DNA from: Anaerolineales bacterium
GTDB taxonomy: Bacteria; Chloroflexota; Anaerolineae; Anaerolineales; Villigracilaceae
Length of the DNA stretch: 64,000 nucleotides
Assembly (NCBI GenBank): GCA_016789025.1
Contig: JAEURC010000050.1
Coordinates: forward strand, 62,001-126,000
Direction of reading: 5' to 3'
Shown here piece after piece: positions 49,122-58,580 of this stretch. A model generated the notes under the pieces. It saw only the letters and a list, made by a program, of their open reading frames with translations. It ran no database searches and was not told the DNA's origin. Every line of letters starts with the position of its first letter. The stretch's first letter is position 1. The position numbers and the translations under genes are program-made.

Positions 49122-50066
49122 CTATATTTCCGATTTTCTTTCCATCACATTGTTCAAGAGATAAATCGACTTCCTCACGCCTTCGATGGGAGACAGGCTG
49201 TAATCCTCATGTTCGATGCTTAACACATCGTCGTATCCATTTTGCTTTAACTGAATGACAAAATCACGCCACCAAAGTTCGGCGTGACCATAACCCAGCG
49301 TGACATAGTTCCAGGAACGTTCCGTGACGCGGTCGTTCGGTTTGGTTTCCAACAAGGTATTGATCTCGCTGTTATGTGAATCGATGCGCGTGTCCTTGGC
49401 GTGAACGTGATAGATCGCACCGCGAAGTTGACGTATGGAACGCAACGGATCGCCTCCCATCCAGAAGGCGTGGCTGGGGTCGAAATTCACACCCACGATC
49501 CCGCCTGTTGTGTCGCGTAATCTGAGAAACGTCTCTGTATTGTAGACGAGCTGATGCGCATGTTGTTCAACACAAATCTGTTCGATGCCGTTCTCACGCG
49601 CGTGATGGACCAGATCGCGCCAATACGGAATGGCGACATCCTCCCATTGATACCGCAAGATGTCGTGACATTCAGGCGGCCAGGCTGTCGTGATCCAATT
49701 CGCATTCTGATCGCCCGGACCACCGGGCAAGCCAGACATCATCACAACCCTGCGAACGCCGAGGAGTCGCGCCAGCTTCATTGTATTTCGTACTACCCGA
49801 TCGTTGGATTTCCCCCGCTCTCCGGGAGCCAGTTGATTGCCAGAGCAATTCAGCGCGTCGATTTCCAAGCCATGATCGTGTATTTTGGACAAGAAGTTTT
49901 TACGTTCCGATTCGTTCTCCAGCAGAAGGTCAAGATTCACATGCGGCACGCTGGACCAACCTCCACAACACAACTCCAGAGTTTCTACGCCAAGTTGGGC
50001 GACTATTTTCAGCATTTCATCGAACGGCAAATGCCCCAAACTATCTGTGTTTAAACCGATGCGCAT
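49122..50066 (-). CDS. Sugar phosphate isomerase/epimerase (xylose isomerase-like TIM barrel)
   Basis: 314 residues. AP-endonuclease-2/TIM family: MRIGLNTDSLGHLPFDEMLK, LETLELCCGGWSSVP-like start, metal ligands in EQICVEQHAHQLVYNT, VGVNFDPSHAFWMGGDP and YHVHAKDTRID. Family members isomerise or dehydrate sugars and inositols. It follows the Gfo/Idh/MocA oxidoreductase gene by 17 nt and is the last gene of its operon. The substrate is unknown. Confidence 0.88.
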   Translation of the reverse strand: MRIGLNTDSLGHLPFDEMLKIVAQLGVETLELCCGGWSSVPHVNLDLLLENESERKNFLSKIHDHGLEIDALNCSGNQLAPGERGKSNDRVVRNTMKLARLLGVRRVVMMSGLPGGPGDQNANWITTAWPPECHDILRYQWEDVAIPYWRDLVHHARENGIEQICVEQHAHQLVYNTETFLRLRDTTGGIVGVNFDPSHAFWMGGDPLRSIRQLRGAIYHVHAKDTRIDSHNSEINTLLETKPNDRVTERSWNYVTLGYGHAELWWRDFVIQLKQNGYDDVLSIEHEDYSLSPIEGVRKSIYLLNNVMERKSEI

Positions 50067-50083
50067 GGTATGTTCCTTTGCTG

Positions 50084-51265
50084 TTACTGATCCACGTCTG
50101 TGTCAAACTCGCTCACGCGCACCCAGCGGCGTTCCCGGCAGGACACATCCACGGCGTCAATGACCTTATTCACCTGATACGCAAAACGCACATCGGGCTG
50201 GGTTGGTTTCCCCAATGCGACCGCTGTGATCAGATCATGCGCTTCGATGATCTTCTGATCGTTATATCCCAGCCCGATTCCCGCCAAGCCGAAGAAGGCT
50301 TTATAGCCGGGATGTTCCGGTCCAATGTAGATCGTCTTATATCCCTTTTCTCGATCCGGGTCTGTGTGACGATACAACTGAATTTCGTTCATTCGTTCCT
50401 GCGTGTAAAACAAACTGCCTCGTGTGCCTTGAATCTCATAGCCTAGACCCAACTTGCGTCCCACGCCAATGCGACTCGTGCCAATCGTCCCGATCGCGCC
50501 ATTCTCAAAACGGATGAGGAATTCCATGATGTCTTCGTTCTCAACAGAACGCATCTTCCCGCTGCTTTGAGCGGTCGCCGCATAGCCGGAGCCGGCATCC
50601 GGCACGACTCGCTCGTTGATCTTCGTCGCATTCAATCCGCAGACTTCGACGATATCGCCCACTAGAAACTGGGCAAAGGCAATCGTATGGGAACCTAGAT
50701 CGCCCAACGCGCCGGTCCCTGCCTGAGCACGATCCAGACGCCAACTGAACGGGATGTCTGGGTTCGCAAGAAAATCCTGGTCGAATGTGCCGCGAAATAA
50801 AGTGATGTCGCCAAGTTCCCCCGATTCGATCATCTGCCGGGCAAAGGCTTGGGCGGGGTTTTTCAAGTAGTTGAATCCCACGATACTGATCACGCCAGCC
50901 TTTGCGACCGCCGCGACAATTCGCGCCGCATCGGCGGAGGTTGTTGCCAGCGGTTTCTCGCAGTAGATATGCTTGCCGGCTTGAGCCGCCGCGATCGCCA
51001 TTTCCGCGTGCAGGGCATTAGGCGTTGTGATATCAACCACATCCACACGCGGATCGTTCACTACATCACGCCAGTTCGTTGTCCAGCGCGCAAAGCCAAA
51101 CTCTCCAGCCCAGCGTTCCAGGGCTTTCGCGTCAACGTCTGCAACGATCTCCAGGACAGGTCTGCCCGGCTCATTGCCGAACACGAGAGGAACGTTTTGA
51201 AACGCTGTGGCATGAGCCTTCCCCATGCCGCCGGTGCCGATCAATCCAATGCGGATGTCTTTCAA
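50084..51265 (-). CDS. Gfo/Idh/MocA-family oxidoreductase
   Basis: 393 residues. N-terminal NAD(P) domain: IGLIGTGGMGKAHATAFQNV. The family EKP motif is KHIYCEKPLATTSADA, and the C-terminal sheet has DLGSHTIAFAQFLVGD. These enzymes oxidise a sugar or cyclitol hydroxyl. Next to a TIM-barrel isomerase it may form a short oxidise-isomerise route like those for inositol or keto-sugars. It follows the ABC ATPase gene. Confidence 0.92.
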   Translation of the reverse strand: MKDIRIGLIGTGGMGKAHATAFQNVPLVFGNEPGRPVLEIVADVDAKALERWAGEFGFARWTTNWRDVVNDPRVDVVDITTPNALHAEMAIAAAQAGKHIYCEKPLATTSADAARIVAAVAKAGVISIVGFNYLKNPAQAFARQMIESGELGDITLFRGTFDQDFLANPDIPFSWRLDRAQAGTGALGDLGSHTIAFAQFLVGDIVEVCGLNATKINERVVPDAGSGYAATAQSSGKMRSVENEDIMEFLIRFENGAIGTIGTSRIGVGRKLGLGYEIQGTRGSLFYTQERMNEIQLYRHTDPDREKGYKTIYIGPEHPGYKAFFGLAGIGLGYNDQKIIEAHDLITAVALGKPTQPDVRFAYQVNKVIDAVDVSCRERRWVRVSEFDTDVDQ

Positions 51266-51318
51266 TGTTTATGCTCCATTCTTGATGGATATGGTGTTTG
51301 TGCTCGAAAGAAGAAGGA

Positions 51319-52407
51319 TCACTCAGCCGACTTGCCCTCGGGCAAAACTTGTATATGATCCTGGGCAAATTCCAGCGTGACGTTTTCCCCTTCCGCAAAA
51401 AGCTCGGTGACATGCGGATCGGTCTCTGTGCCTAAAATAGTTACCCCGCCAACATCCACCGTATATTCGATCATGTCGCCAAGATAAACTGCCTGACGGA
51501 TGGTTCCCCGATACAGCCCGCCGCTCTTTCGGATCTGGATCATCTCAGGGCGGACGATCAAGGTGGCAGATTCTCCCTCGCGGAATTGATGTTTTACATT
51601 CGATAACGTGATTGTCTCGCCCAGCGATTTGATCGTCGCGTTTGAATTTTGCTGCGCGAGGATCACCCCATCAATGAAGTTGGCTCGCCCAATGAAGTTT
51701 GCGACAAAACGGCTGTTCGGGAAGCGGTAGATCTCTACCGGCGTTCCCACTTGTTCGATCAAGCCCTCGTTCATGACCACGATGCGGTCGGATAGCGTCA
51801 TCGCTTCGATCTGGTCGTGAGTAACGTAGACGCTGGTGATATTCAGTTCTTTTTGGATCCTGCGGATCTCGGCGCGCATCTCCTCGCGAAGTTTTGCGTC
51901 CAGGTTCGAGAGCGGCTCATCCATCAGAAGAACCTTTGGCTCCATCACAAGCGCCCGCGCCAGAGCGACTCGCTGCTGCTGCCCGCCGGATAACTGCCCG
52001 GGGGCGCGATCTCCATATCCCCGCAGGTGGACCAAGTCCAAGACGCGTCCGACTCGTTCAGCAATCACATTTTTACTTAATCGCTGCACATTGAGTCCAT
52101 AGGCGACATTTTCAAAAACGGTCAAGTGAGGAAAGAGCGCATAACTTTGAAAGACCATCGACATGTTTCGTTTGTGAGGCGGAAGCGAATTGATCTCCTG
52201 CTCATCCAAAACGATCCTTCCCGAGGAAGGGAATTCGAATCCTGCGATCATACGCAATGTGGTGGTCTTTCCACAACCTGAGGGTCCCAGTAACGTTACC
52301 AGTTCGCCTTTTTGAATCTCCAGGTTCACATTTTGCACAGCCACGACCTCCCCCACATTGCCGCGCGAATGAAAGACCTTGGTGACGTTCTCCAGTGTTA
52401 AATACAT
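51319..52407 (-). CDS. ABC transporter ATPase of the FbpC/AfuC type
   Basis: 362 residues. Walker A GPSGCGKTTTLRMIAG, signature LSGGQQQRVALARALV, Walker B KVLLMDEPLSNLDAKL, and a C-terminal TOBE domain after residue 240. It powers the double permease encoded upstream. The group includes iron(III), spermidine, thiamine, 2-aminoethylphosphonate and hexose-phosphate systems. The sugar-metabolic neighbours favour an anionic sugar. Confidence 0.93.
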   Translation of the reverse strand: MYLTLENVTKVFHSRGNVGEVVAVQNVNLEIQKGELVTLLGPSGCGKTTTLRMIAGFEFPSSGRIVLDEQEINSLPPHKRNMSMVFQSYALFPHLTVFENVAYGLNVQRLSKNVIAERVGRVLDLVHLRGYGDRAPGQLSGGQQQRVALARALVMEPKVLLMDEPLSNLDAKLREEMRAEIRRIQKELNITSVYVTHDQIEAMTLSDRIVVMNEGLIEQVGTPVEIYRFPNSRFVANFIGRANFIDGVILAQQNSNATIKSLGETITLSNVKHQFREGESATLIVRPEMIQIRKSGGLYRGTIRQAVYLGDMIEYTVDVGGVTILGTETDPHVTELFAEGENVTLEFAQDHIQVLPEGKSAE

Positions 52408-52432
52408 TGATGATTCCTCATATTCGAAGTGT

Positions 52433-54697
52433 TCATAACTGACTCAAGTCCACACCCTCACGTCCGCGCAGTAAGCGGATCGTGACGATATTCAAGATCG
52501 CTATCGCGATCAGAACGAACGCAATGATCAAGGTCGAGTATGCCGCTGCGATACTAACGCCGCCCTGCTCCCATTCACTCAAGATGGACGCTGTGACGAT
52601 CCTCCATTTTGCGCTGATCAGAAAAACGATCGCCGAAAGGCTGGTCATATGCCGCGTAAAGCTGAAGATCAAGCCTGCCAAAAGCGCTGGAAGGATCAGC
52701 GGCAAAGTGACCTTACGGAAGGTGTACTGCGCATCTCCGCCTAGGATATTTGACGCTTCCTCGATCGACGGGTCGATCTGTTGCAGGGACGCAACGCCCG
52801 CCCGCACTGACGCCGGCAGACTGCGGACGATAAATGCGGCCATGATGATGTACGCGCCGCCGATCAGCGCAAAGGGCATTTCCATGAACGACATGGTGCA
52901 GGGAATGATCAACGCCACGATCCCGCCAAGTAACCGCGCGAGCGGCTGTTGTAGTCTCTGTACCAGAAGGATGCCTGCAAAGAGCAGAAAAATTGCCAGA
53001 AGAGATGGAGGCGGTTGCAATAATACTTTAATGTGATCTGAAAACTGGAAGATGGCGTTACTCCAGAATCCGCGCTCCAAACTTCTGCTGAAATCTGCAA
53101 TGGGTTTGGCAAACGCGTTCGCCCAATTCGCGCTCATCACGTAGACGCCCAGCAGGAGCGCTGTTATGACGCCAGCTCGGTTCCTGCCGTTGAGGAAATG
53201 GATGAGCGCAAGGATGAAGTACAGCCCTCCCAGCAGGTAATGCACTTGCATGCTTTCCATGCGAGTCAAGAAGAAGCCGATCGCGGTTCCAAGTAAAAGG
53301 ATGATCAGTCGTTCGCGCGCATTTCTGCCAACCACCAGAACAAAAAAGATGGCTAAGATCGCATAAACGATCATCGCCAGAGCGAGGGACGGTTTATTGA
53401 AAACAAGAATAAAGCCAATCCCGAGGATCGTGCCCGGTATCGCTCCGCCGAGGTTCGAGCTGAAGTCGAGAATTTCCTTGCCGCTAAAATTTTTTCGAAC
53501 CACGAGCCAGGCAATGACCATACCCAGAAAAGCCGCAAAAGGAGTCGCCAGAACGCTCAGGAAAGTCGTATCCAGGATCGCTTCGACGCCGCGCGTCAGC
53601 ACCATGGTCCAGTGTCGCAATGTGGGCGTGAAGTCAACTCCCCACGTAAAGCTGAAGGAACCGTATACGATCGTTGCATACAGCAGGATCACGAACGCGC
53701 AGATCAGATAGGCGGTGATATTGAACGCCCAGCGAATGATCGGATCTTTCTCGGTGATTTGCGCGCCGGAGGGCTTACCGGTCACCGAAATATACGAACG
53801 CCGGTTGACGTAATATCGTTGGACCATGAACAACACGAGCGTTGGAATGATCAAAACCAACGAGAGCGCTGAGGCTTTTTGGTAATCGTACTCGCCGATC
53901 ACAGCCAGAAAGATCTGCGCCGAGAGCACTGTCCGATTGCCGGCAATAAAGAGCGGGTTACCCAGGTCCGCAAGTGATTCGACAAACAGTAATAAGAACG
54001 AACCCGCAATCCCAGGGATGAGAAGCGGCAGGGTCACGGTGCGAAAAATGTGGAAGCGGCTGGCACGCAGACTCGCAGCCGCTTCCTCCAGCGCCGGACT
54101 GAGTCGTTCAAGCATCGCCCGCAGGATCAAATACGCTACAGAGAAAAATGTGATCGTTTGTACCAGGACGAGTCCGTCCAAACCGTAGATGTCATTCATA
54201 CCCGAGACAAAATTGATCCCCAGCACTTTCTTAGTGATCAATCCGCTGCGACCAAAGAGAAGGATGACGCTCAAAGCGAGAGCGAATGGCGGCGAGACGG
54301 TTGGCAACAAGGCAAGCCAATGCAGCAGATTTTTCGCGGGCGGATTACAACGAACAGTTGCATAAGCAAAAATAAATCCGATCAGCGTTCCAAAAAAGGC
54401 AGTCAGGAGCCCCATGACCATCGTATCTACAAATGCCTGGCGCAATACAGGACCGTAGATACTATCAAAATAGCGAGCAAAATAGGTGAGGTCGAGACCG
54501 CCTTCTTTCGAAAAAAACCCACCTGAAACGGTTCGAAGAATAGGCAACAGGATAAAAACAAAAATAAAAATTCCAGAGAACAACAGGCTCATGAAAAGCA
54601 CTGGATCTCTGAAGATGAGCAAAAATTCCTGAAAACGACGCTGGACACCCGTATCGGGAAATTTTGAGGATTTAGGTAGCGCTGAGGTTGTCTTCAT
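52433..54697 (-). CDS. Double-domain ABC transporter permease, FbpB/AfuB type
   Basis: 754 residues from ATG 54697 (MKTTSALPKSSK) with GGAGGAG just upstream; the frame to 54730 would read into a hairpin. Two permease modules are fused, with EAA loops LSPALEEAAASLRASRFHIF and QIDPSIEEASNILGGDAQYT. Between them are extra helices (about residues 440-560: LLGTAIGFFLTRMES, GGLYFILALIHFLNG) that most FbpB proteins lack. It imports the ligand of the binding protein encoded upstream. It lies 25 nt before the ATPase gene. Confidence 0.92.
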   Translation of the reverse strand: MKTTSALPKSSKFPDTGVQRRFQEFLLIFRDPVLFMSLLFSGIFIFVFILLPILRTVSGGFFSKEGGLDLTYFARYFDSIYGPVLRQAFVDTMVMGLLTAFFGTLIGFIFAYATVRCNPPAKNLLHWLALLPTVSPPFALALSVILLFGRSGLITKKVLGINFVSGMNDIYGLDGLVLVQTITFFSVAYLILRAMLERLSPALEEAAASLRASRFHIFRTVTLPLLIPGIAGSFLLLFVESLADLGNPLFIAGNRTVLSAQIFLAVIGEYDYQKASALSLVLIIPTLVLFMVQRYYVNRRSYISVTGKPSGAQITEKDPIIRWAFNITAYLICAFVILLYATIVYGSFSFTWGVDFTPTLRHWTMVLTRGVEAILDTTFLSVLATPFAAFLGMVIAWLVVRKNFSGKEILDFSSNLGGAIPGTILGIGFILVFNKPSLALAMIVYAILAIFFVLVVGRNARERLIILLLGTAIGFFLTRMESMQVHYLLGGLYFILALIHFLNGRNRAGVITALLLGVYVMSANWANAFAKPIADFSRSLERGFWSNAIFQFSDHIKVLLQPPPSLLAIFLLFAGILLVQRLQQPLARLLGGIVALIIPCTMSFMEMPFALIGGAYIIMAAFIVRSLPASVRAGVASLQQIDPSIEEASNILGGDAQYTFRKVTLPLILPALLAGLIFSFTRHMTSLSAIVFLISAKWRIVTASILSEWEQGGVSIAAAYSTLIIAFVLIAIAILNIVTIRLLRGREGVDLSQL

Positions 54698-54712
54698 ACT
54701 CCTCCACATATA

Positions 54713-54747
54713 AAGTTCAGGGCGGCACATTCTGCCGCCCTGAACTT
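54713..54747 (-). terminator. Strong hairpin between binding-protein and permease genes
   Basis: AAGTTCAGGGCGGCA (54713-54727) pairs with TGCCGCCCTGAACTT (54733-54747), a 15-bp stem. No T-run follows on the minus strand. It likely protects or partly terminates the binding-protein mRNA, which gives more binding protein than permease. Confidence 0.8.
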
Positions 54748-54758
54748 GTTAGTCAGTG

Positions 54759-55880
54759 CTATTCTTTTAGATTATCTGCGCCTGCGATCTCGTTCGTAAA
54801 CTTATCTACAAATTCCTTCTTATGCTCGCCAGCCCAGATGAAGTCATAATCAATCAGGTTGACTTCGAGCAGTTCGGGGTGAGAAAGCTCAACGCCTGTT
54901 ACCGTCGGAGCCTGATAGGCGGCATACGTGGGACCGAGCGCTTGCGCTTCGGGGGTCAATGCCCAATCGAACCACAATCGCGCAGCCTGTGGATGTTTAG
55001 CGCCTTTGAGGATCGCCATACCACCGATCTCATAACCGGTGCCCTCTTCAGGGAAGGTTAACACCAACGGCAGTTTATTGTTTTCGATTTCATTCACGAT
55101 ATCGTGCGAGAAAACGATCGCCACAGCGGCTTCACCCTGACCGACAAACTTGGCAGGCGCGGCGCCGCTCTTGGTAAATTGGGCGACTTGCCCGGCATAC
55201 TGCGTTAGATATTCCCAGCCTGCTTCCTCGCCTCGCAACTGTAAAACGGTCGCGAGAGCTGTGTAGGAGGTGCCCGAGGATGATGGATGCGCCACCATCA
55301 CCTGTCCCTTGAATTCGGGTTTCAGCAGATCATCCCACGAGGTGGGCGCGGACGTGCCGGGATTCGCGGCGAGCCAATCAGTATTGGTGGCAAACCCCAA
55401 GGTACCCACGTAAACACCGACCCACTGATTGTCCGCATCCTTCATTTTTACCGGGTCAGACAGGTTGGCGTAATTTGGAGAGTCATAGGCTTCCAGAAGT
55501 CCCTCGCCTTTTGCAGCGACAAAGCTATCGATAGGGCCGCCCCACCAGATGTCAAACTGGGGATTGTCCTTTTCAGCCTGAACGCGGGCAAGCGCTTCAC
55601 CCGAGGACATTCGAACGTAGTTGACGGTGATCCCGTACTTCGCTTCGAATTCCTGCTTCATGCCTTGGCACCATTGTTCCTGAGGCGTGCACAAAACATT
55701 CAGTTCGGTGTCAGTTATTTCTTCCACGGGGGCTTCGGTGGGCGCAGGAGCCTCCGTCGCTTCTTGCGGAGCCTCGGTCGCCGCAGGCGGCGCTTCCGTT
55801 GAAGCAGGCGCGCAGGCTGCAAGCATCACTGCGGCTATCAAAATGAAAATCATACACTGGCGTACTTGTTTTGCGGTCAT
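54759..55880 (-). CDS. ABC transporter substrate-binding lipoprotein, FbpA/AfuA-like
   Basis: 373 residues. Lipoprotein signal LIAAVMLAACAPAS, then a Pro/Thr/Glu-rich linker (TEAPAPTEAPVEE). The ligand domain starts TELNVLCTPQEQWCQGMKQE; PQFDIWWGGPIDSFVAAKGE and MVAHPSSSGTSYTALATVLQ are typical for Fe-type binding proteins. No clear pair of Tyr ligands for iron is visible, and the neighbours are sugar genes. Hexose phosphate or another anion is more likely than iron. Confidence 0.9.
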   Translation of the reverse strand: MTAKQVRQCMIFILIAAVMLAACAPASTEAPPAATEAPQEATEAPAPTEAPVEEITDTELNVLCTPQEQWCQGMKQEFEAKYGITVNYVRMSSGEALARVQAEKDNPQFDIWWGGPIDSFVAAKGEGLLEAYDSPNYANLSDPVKMKDADNQWVGVYVGTLGFATNTDWLAANPGTSAPTSWDDLLKPEFKGQVMVAHPSSSGTSYTALATVLQLRGEEAGWEYLTQYAGQVAQFTKSGAAPAKFVGQGEAAVAIVFSHDIVNEIENNKLPLVLTFPEEGTGYEIGGMAILKGAKHPQAARLWFDWALTPEAQALGPTYAAYQAPTVTGVELSHPELLEVNLIDYDFIWAGEHKKEFVDKFTNEIAGADNLKE

Positions 55881-56045
55881 TGTTCTCTTCTCCTTTTTAA
55901 GATTGAGTAATTAGATACAGGGGACCATCCCATGTACCGACCGGCAGTTCCATCCACCCAAACAATTGGTTTCAGGCAATGGTAAAGAACAACAACGATG
56001 ATGTCAAGGGTTTTCTAAACAGTGAGGTTCTTCCACAGAAGAACT

Positions 56046-57560
56046 CTACAGGTGAATATGCACGATGCGTTTGATGCCCAGTCTGCTTAGTATCAGTCTC
56101 ATGCGCTTATGTATCTTCTGATTCCCGAAACTTTTCGAGGAATACTGCGAGACGACATTGATATGATACACCTTTTGCGAGGGAACCACTTCCAGTTTTC
56201 CATCGCGCAGCAACAGGTTTTCATCGACCGGATCATCCATTTTTCGCAGGTAGCGGTAAATGTCGTAGCGGATGATGTCGTTCAGTCCGCTTGTTTTGGG
56301 GAGACCTGCGAAGGCTCTTCGAAAAAGCTCAGCGTTCAAGACGATTGCTTTGGTATGACAGATGACGGTTTCCCCTTTTTGATCGTTGTCCAGGTCGGCA
56401 AAGGGATCTTTCTGGCGCGCAGAACGCACCTCGGCAGAGATATCGCTTTCTTTCATGAACGTGATCTTCTCGCGCAAGGTGGCTAGTTTATATCTCCCAT
56501 CCAATGTCCTAATATTGACCCTGCGATCGAATAAGTTGGCTTGCAACTTGCCGGCAAACAGGGTTTGCCCCAATTGCTTGATACGGTCCTTGAACATGTA
56601 GCCCACGATCAGGGCTACAAATGCCGGGAATGTGAAGGTGCCATACACGCTTTGGAAATGGAACGCCACCGCGGTGGCGAAAAACATTGAGATCCCTGCT
56701 GCCAAGGCAAGCAGCACCTGCTCCATCGCCTTGCCTTCGCGCTGAGAATCGACCGACAGATGCAGGACGCCGCTCACATACTTCTTGATCACGGAGGAGC
56801 GGAAGGCATACACTTCGTTATCATCCCCGACCTTGAGGACAGAATCGTAGCCGCGGGCTTTGCGGTGTGAAGTTTCGCGTTCGACGATGTCGTTCAAACG
56901 CTGGCAATAGTGCAAATGATCCGTCCCCTCATAGCGTTCCGATACGATCTTGAAGAATTCGGTGGCGCTTTCCTCGATCAACAGGCTGATATATTCATCC
57001 ACCAACAGGTGAGCCAGAAATACATCCTTCTGAACATATGGCATATTGAACTCGGCATACAACAGCCTGTATTGCGCGCCGATCTTTTCCGATTCCACGA
57101 TCATTTCATCGATCAGGTTTCCCACCAGCGGTTGGAGGTTCTGACCGGGCGCCGCCAGCCTGACCCGCCTCTCCACCAGATTGATGTGTTCCCGCAGAGA
57201 GCTTTTGAACATGGCGCCCAACAGCCGCAGCGCGTGGATGATCTGCTCGTTCTGCGCCTCCTTCAGGTACCAGCCGGGCTGGTGAATGACCTGTTGCACA
57301 ATTTTTAGCGGCGAGAGATCGTCTTCGATCAGATCGCGCAGGCTCATTTGCGGCGTTTTGATGCGGATATAGTTCTTGATATCCCGATACAGTTCGGTTT
57401 TCGGATAACTCTCCTCGGTGATACCGAGACTCCTCGGCACGAAAATATAGGTTGAAATCTGGTAGTGAGTGTGTTTCCCCCGATCCAACTGATAGTCCAG
57501 CTTCAACTCTACCTGATGGCGATCATGACTGATCGCTGATTGTTGAATCGTTTCAAGCAT
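56046..57560 (-). CDS. Large conserved protein with central membrane hairpin, unknown function
   Basis: 504 residues. The N-terminal 270 residues are soluble (HQVELKLDYQLDRGKHTHYQ, DEMIVESEKIGAQYRLLYAE). Two helices follow in the middle (MEQVLLALAAGISMFFATAV, GTFTFPAFVALIVGYMF). The C-terminal 190 residues are again soluble, with NLFDRRVNIRTLDGRYKLAT and LILSRLGIKRIVHIHL at the end. No known motif was seen. It stands alone between the transporter and the MBL/kinase genes. The two soluble parts would face the same side of the membrane. Confidence 0.7.
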   Translation of the reverse strand: MLETIQQSAISHDRHQVELKLDYQLDRGKHTHYQISTYIFVPRSLGITEESYPKTELYRDIKNYIRIKTPQMSLRDLIEDDLSPLKIVQQVIHQPGWYLKEAQNEQIIHALRLLGAMFKSSLREHINLVERRVRLAAPGQNLQPLVGNLIDEMIVESEKIGAQYRLLYAEFNMPYVQKDVFLAHLLVDEYISLLIEESATEFFKIVSERYEGTDHLHYCQRLNDIVERETSHRKARGYDSVLKVGDDNEVYAFRSSVIKKYVSGVLHLSVDSQREGKAMEQVLLALAAGISMFFATAVAFHFQSVYGTFTFPAFVALIVGYMFKDRIKQLGQTLFAGKLQANLFDRRVNIRTLDGRYKLATLREKITFMKESDISAEVRSARQKDPFADLDNDQKGETVICHTKAIVLNAELFRRAFAGLPKTSGLNDIIRYDIYRYLRKMDDPVDENLLLRDGKLEVVPSQKVYHINVVSQYSSKSFGNQKIHKRMRLILSRLGIKRIVHIHL

Positions 57561-57701
57561 AGGTGGCGTGTTTTCCTGTCAAAATAGAATGATAAAGACG
57601 AACGATAACTATAAGAGTTGCAAAAGCTTTTCAAACAAAGTTGAACGCCTTATTACAACTGAACCTGTTCCGCCGTAATTGCACTGCGGCGGCATTGGAT
57701 T

Positions 57702-58580
57702 TCACAGCACAACGCTGTTTCCCATAAGCAGAGGCGTAACGGAGAACTGGGCAGATATTCTGGAAAACGCCGAACAGATCAATTGAGCATGGGACTCATT
57801 CCAGAGGTCGTTTGCGGCGCGCCCGAATTCGTTGAGATGCGTCAGAATAAGCCGACGCGGATGCAGGTCCAGAAAGAAGCGGCAGAAGGAATCCAGCAGG
57901 GGAGGTTCATCCAATAATGCGGAGCTGCGTCCCAGCCAGAGATGAGCAAAGACCGTATCCACCGAACCAAAGGCGGGGAGTTGAGACGCATCGTAAGCGC
58001 GCGTGTCACCGGGGAACAACCAGCGTTTGCCATCGCACTCAATTAAATATCCCATGGCAGGAACTCCCTTAAGATCGCCTTCGGGGCTTGTTTCCCAGTG
58101 CAAACCATTGAAAGGCAGGATGTGTATTCGGTCAAATTCAATGCGAGTGAGGGCAGTTGGGACGATGATATTCTCTCGGCGCAATCCCGTTGATTCGATC
58201 TTGGACAATATAAATTCAGGGACGACCCACTTGATGGGCAAATCTCGCAAAGCGGAGAGCGCATCAAGGTCCAGGTGATCCTGATGCTCATGAGTTAGCA
58301 AGACAAAAGACAATAGGCTCAGGTCTTGCGCTACATGCACTGCGGGGGCGTCCTTGATCCGCCAGTGCAACGTTAAGGGATCGATTGCCCAGTGGATATT
58401 ATTTGTGCGGAAAAGATAATTTGCCGAATACGTCAACCAGACCCGATCTTCCGGGTCTGGCGTTTTCCATTGCGCGATCAGTTTCGACCATAACGCAGGG
58501 TAAAGTTTGACCGCTTCGATCCTTCGCCGATCGAGTTGTTTCTGTTTTTCAGACAATCGATCCATAGTTATACCGCGCAT
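57702..58580 (-). CDS. Metallo-beta-lactamase-fold hydrolase, UlaG-like
   Basis: 292 residues. Metal site FVLLTHEHQDHLDLDALS (HxHxDH), later FPGDTRAYDAS and a His in ILTHLNEFGRA. The opening SANYLFRTNNIHWAIDPLT and the overall size match the UlaG/L-ascorbate-6-phosphate lactonase group. It might open a sugar-phosphate lactone. Its start overlaps the PfkB gene by 32 nt, a tight coupling; an internal ATG at 58565 is also possible and reduces the overlap. Confidence 0.8.
   Translation of the reverse strand: MRGITMDRLSEKQKQLDRRRIEAVKLYPALWSKLIAQWKTPDPEDRVWLTYSANYLFRTNNIHWAIDPLTLHWRIKDAPAVHVAQDLSLLSFVLLTHEHQDHLDLDALSALRDLPIKWVVPEFILSKIESTGLRRENIIVPTALTRIEFDRIHILPFNGLHWETSPEGDLKGVPAMGYLIECDGKRWLFPGDTRAYDASQLPAFGSVDTVFAHLWLGRSSALLDEPPLLDSFCRFFLDLHPRRLILTHLNEFGRAANDLWNESHAQLICSAFSRISAQFSVTPLLMGNSVVL

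Noticed and set aside
49781..50446. Open frame of 221 codons on the plus strand
   Set aside because: It crosses the junction of two well-supported minus-strand genes and has no motif.
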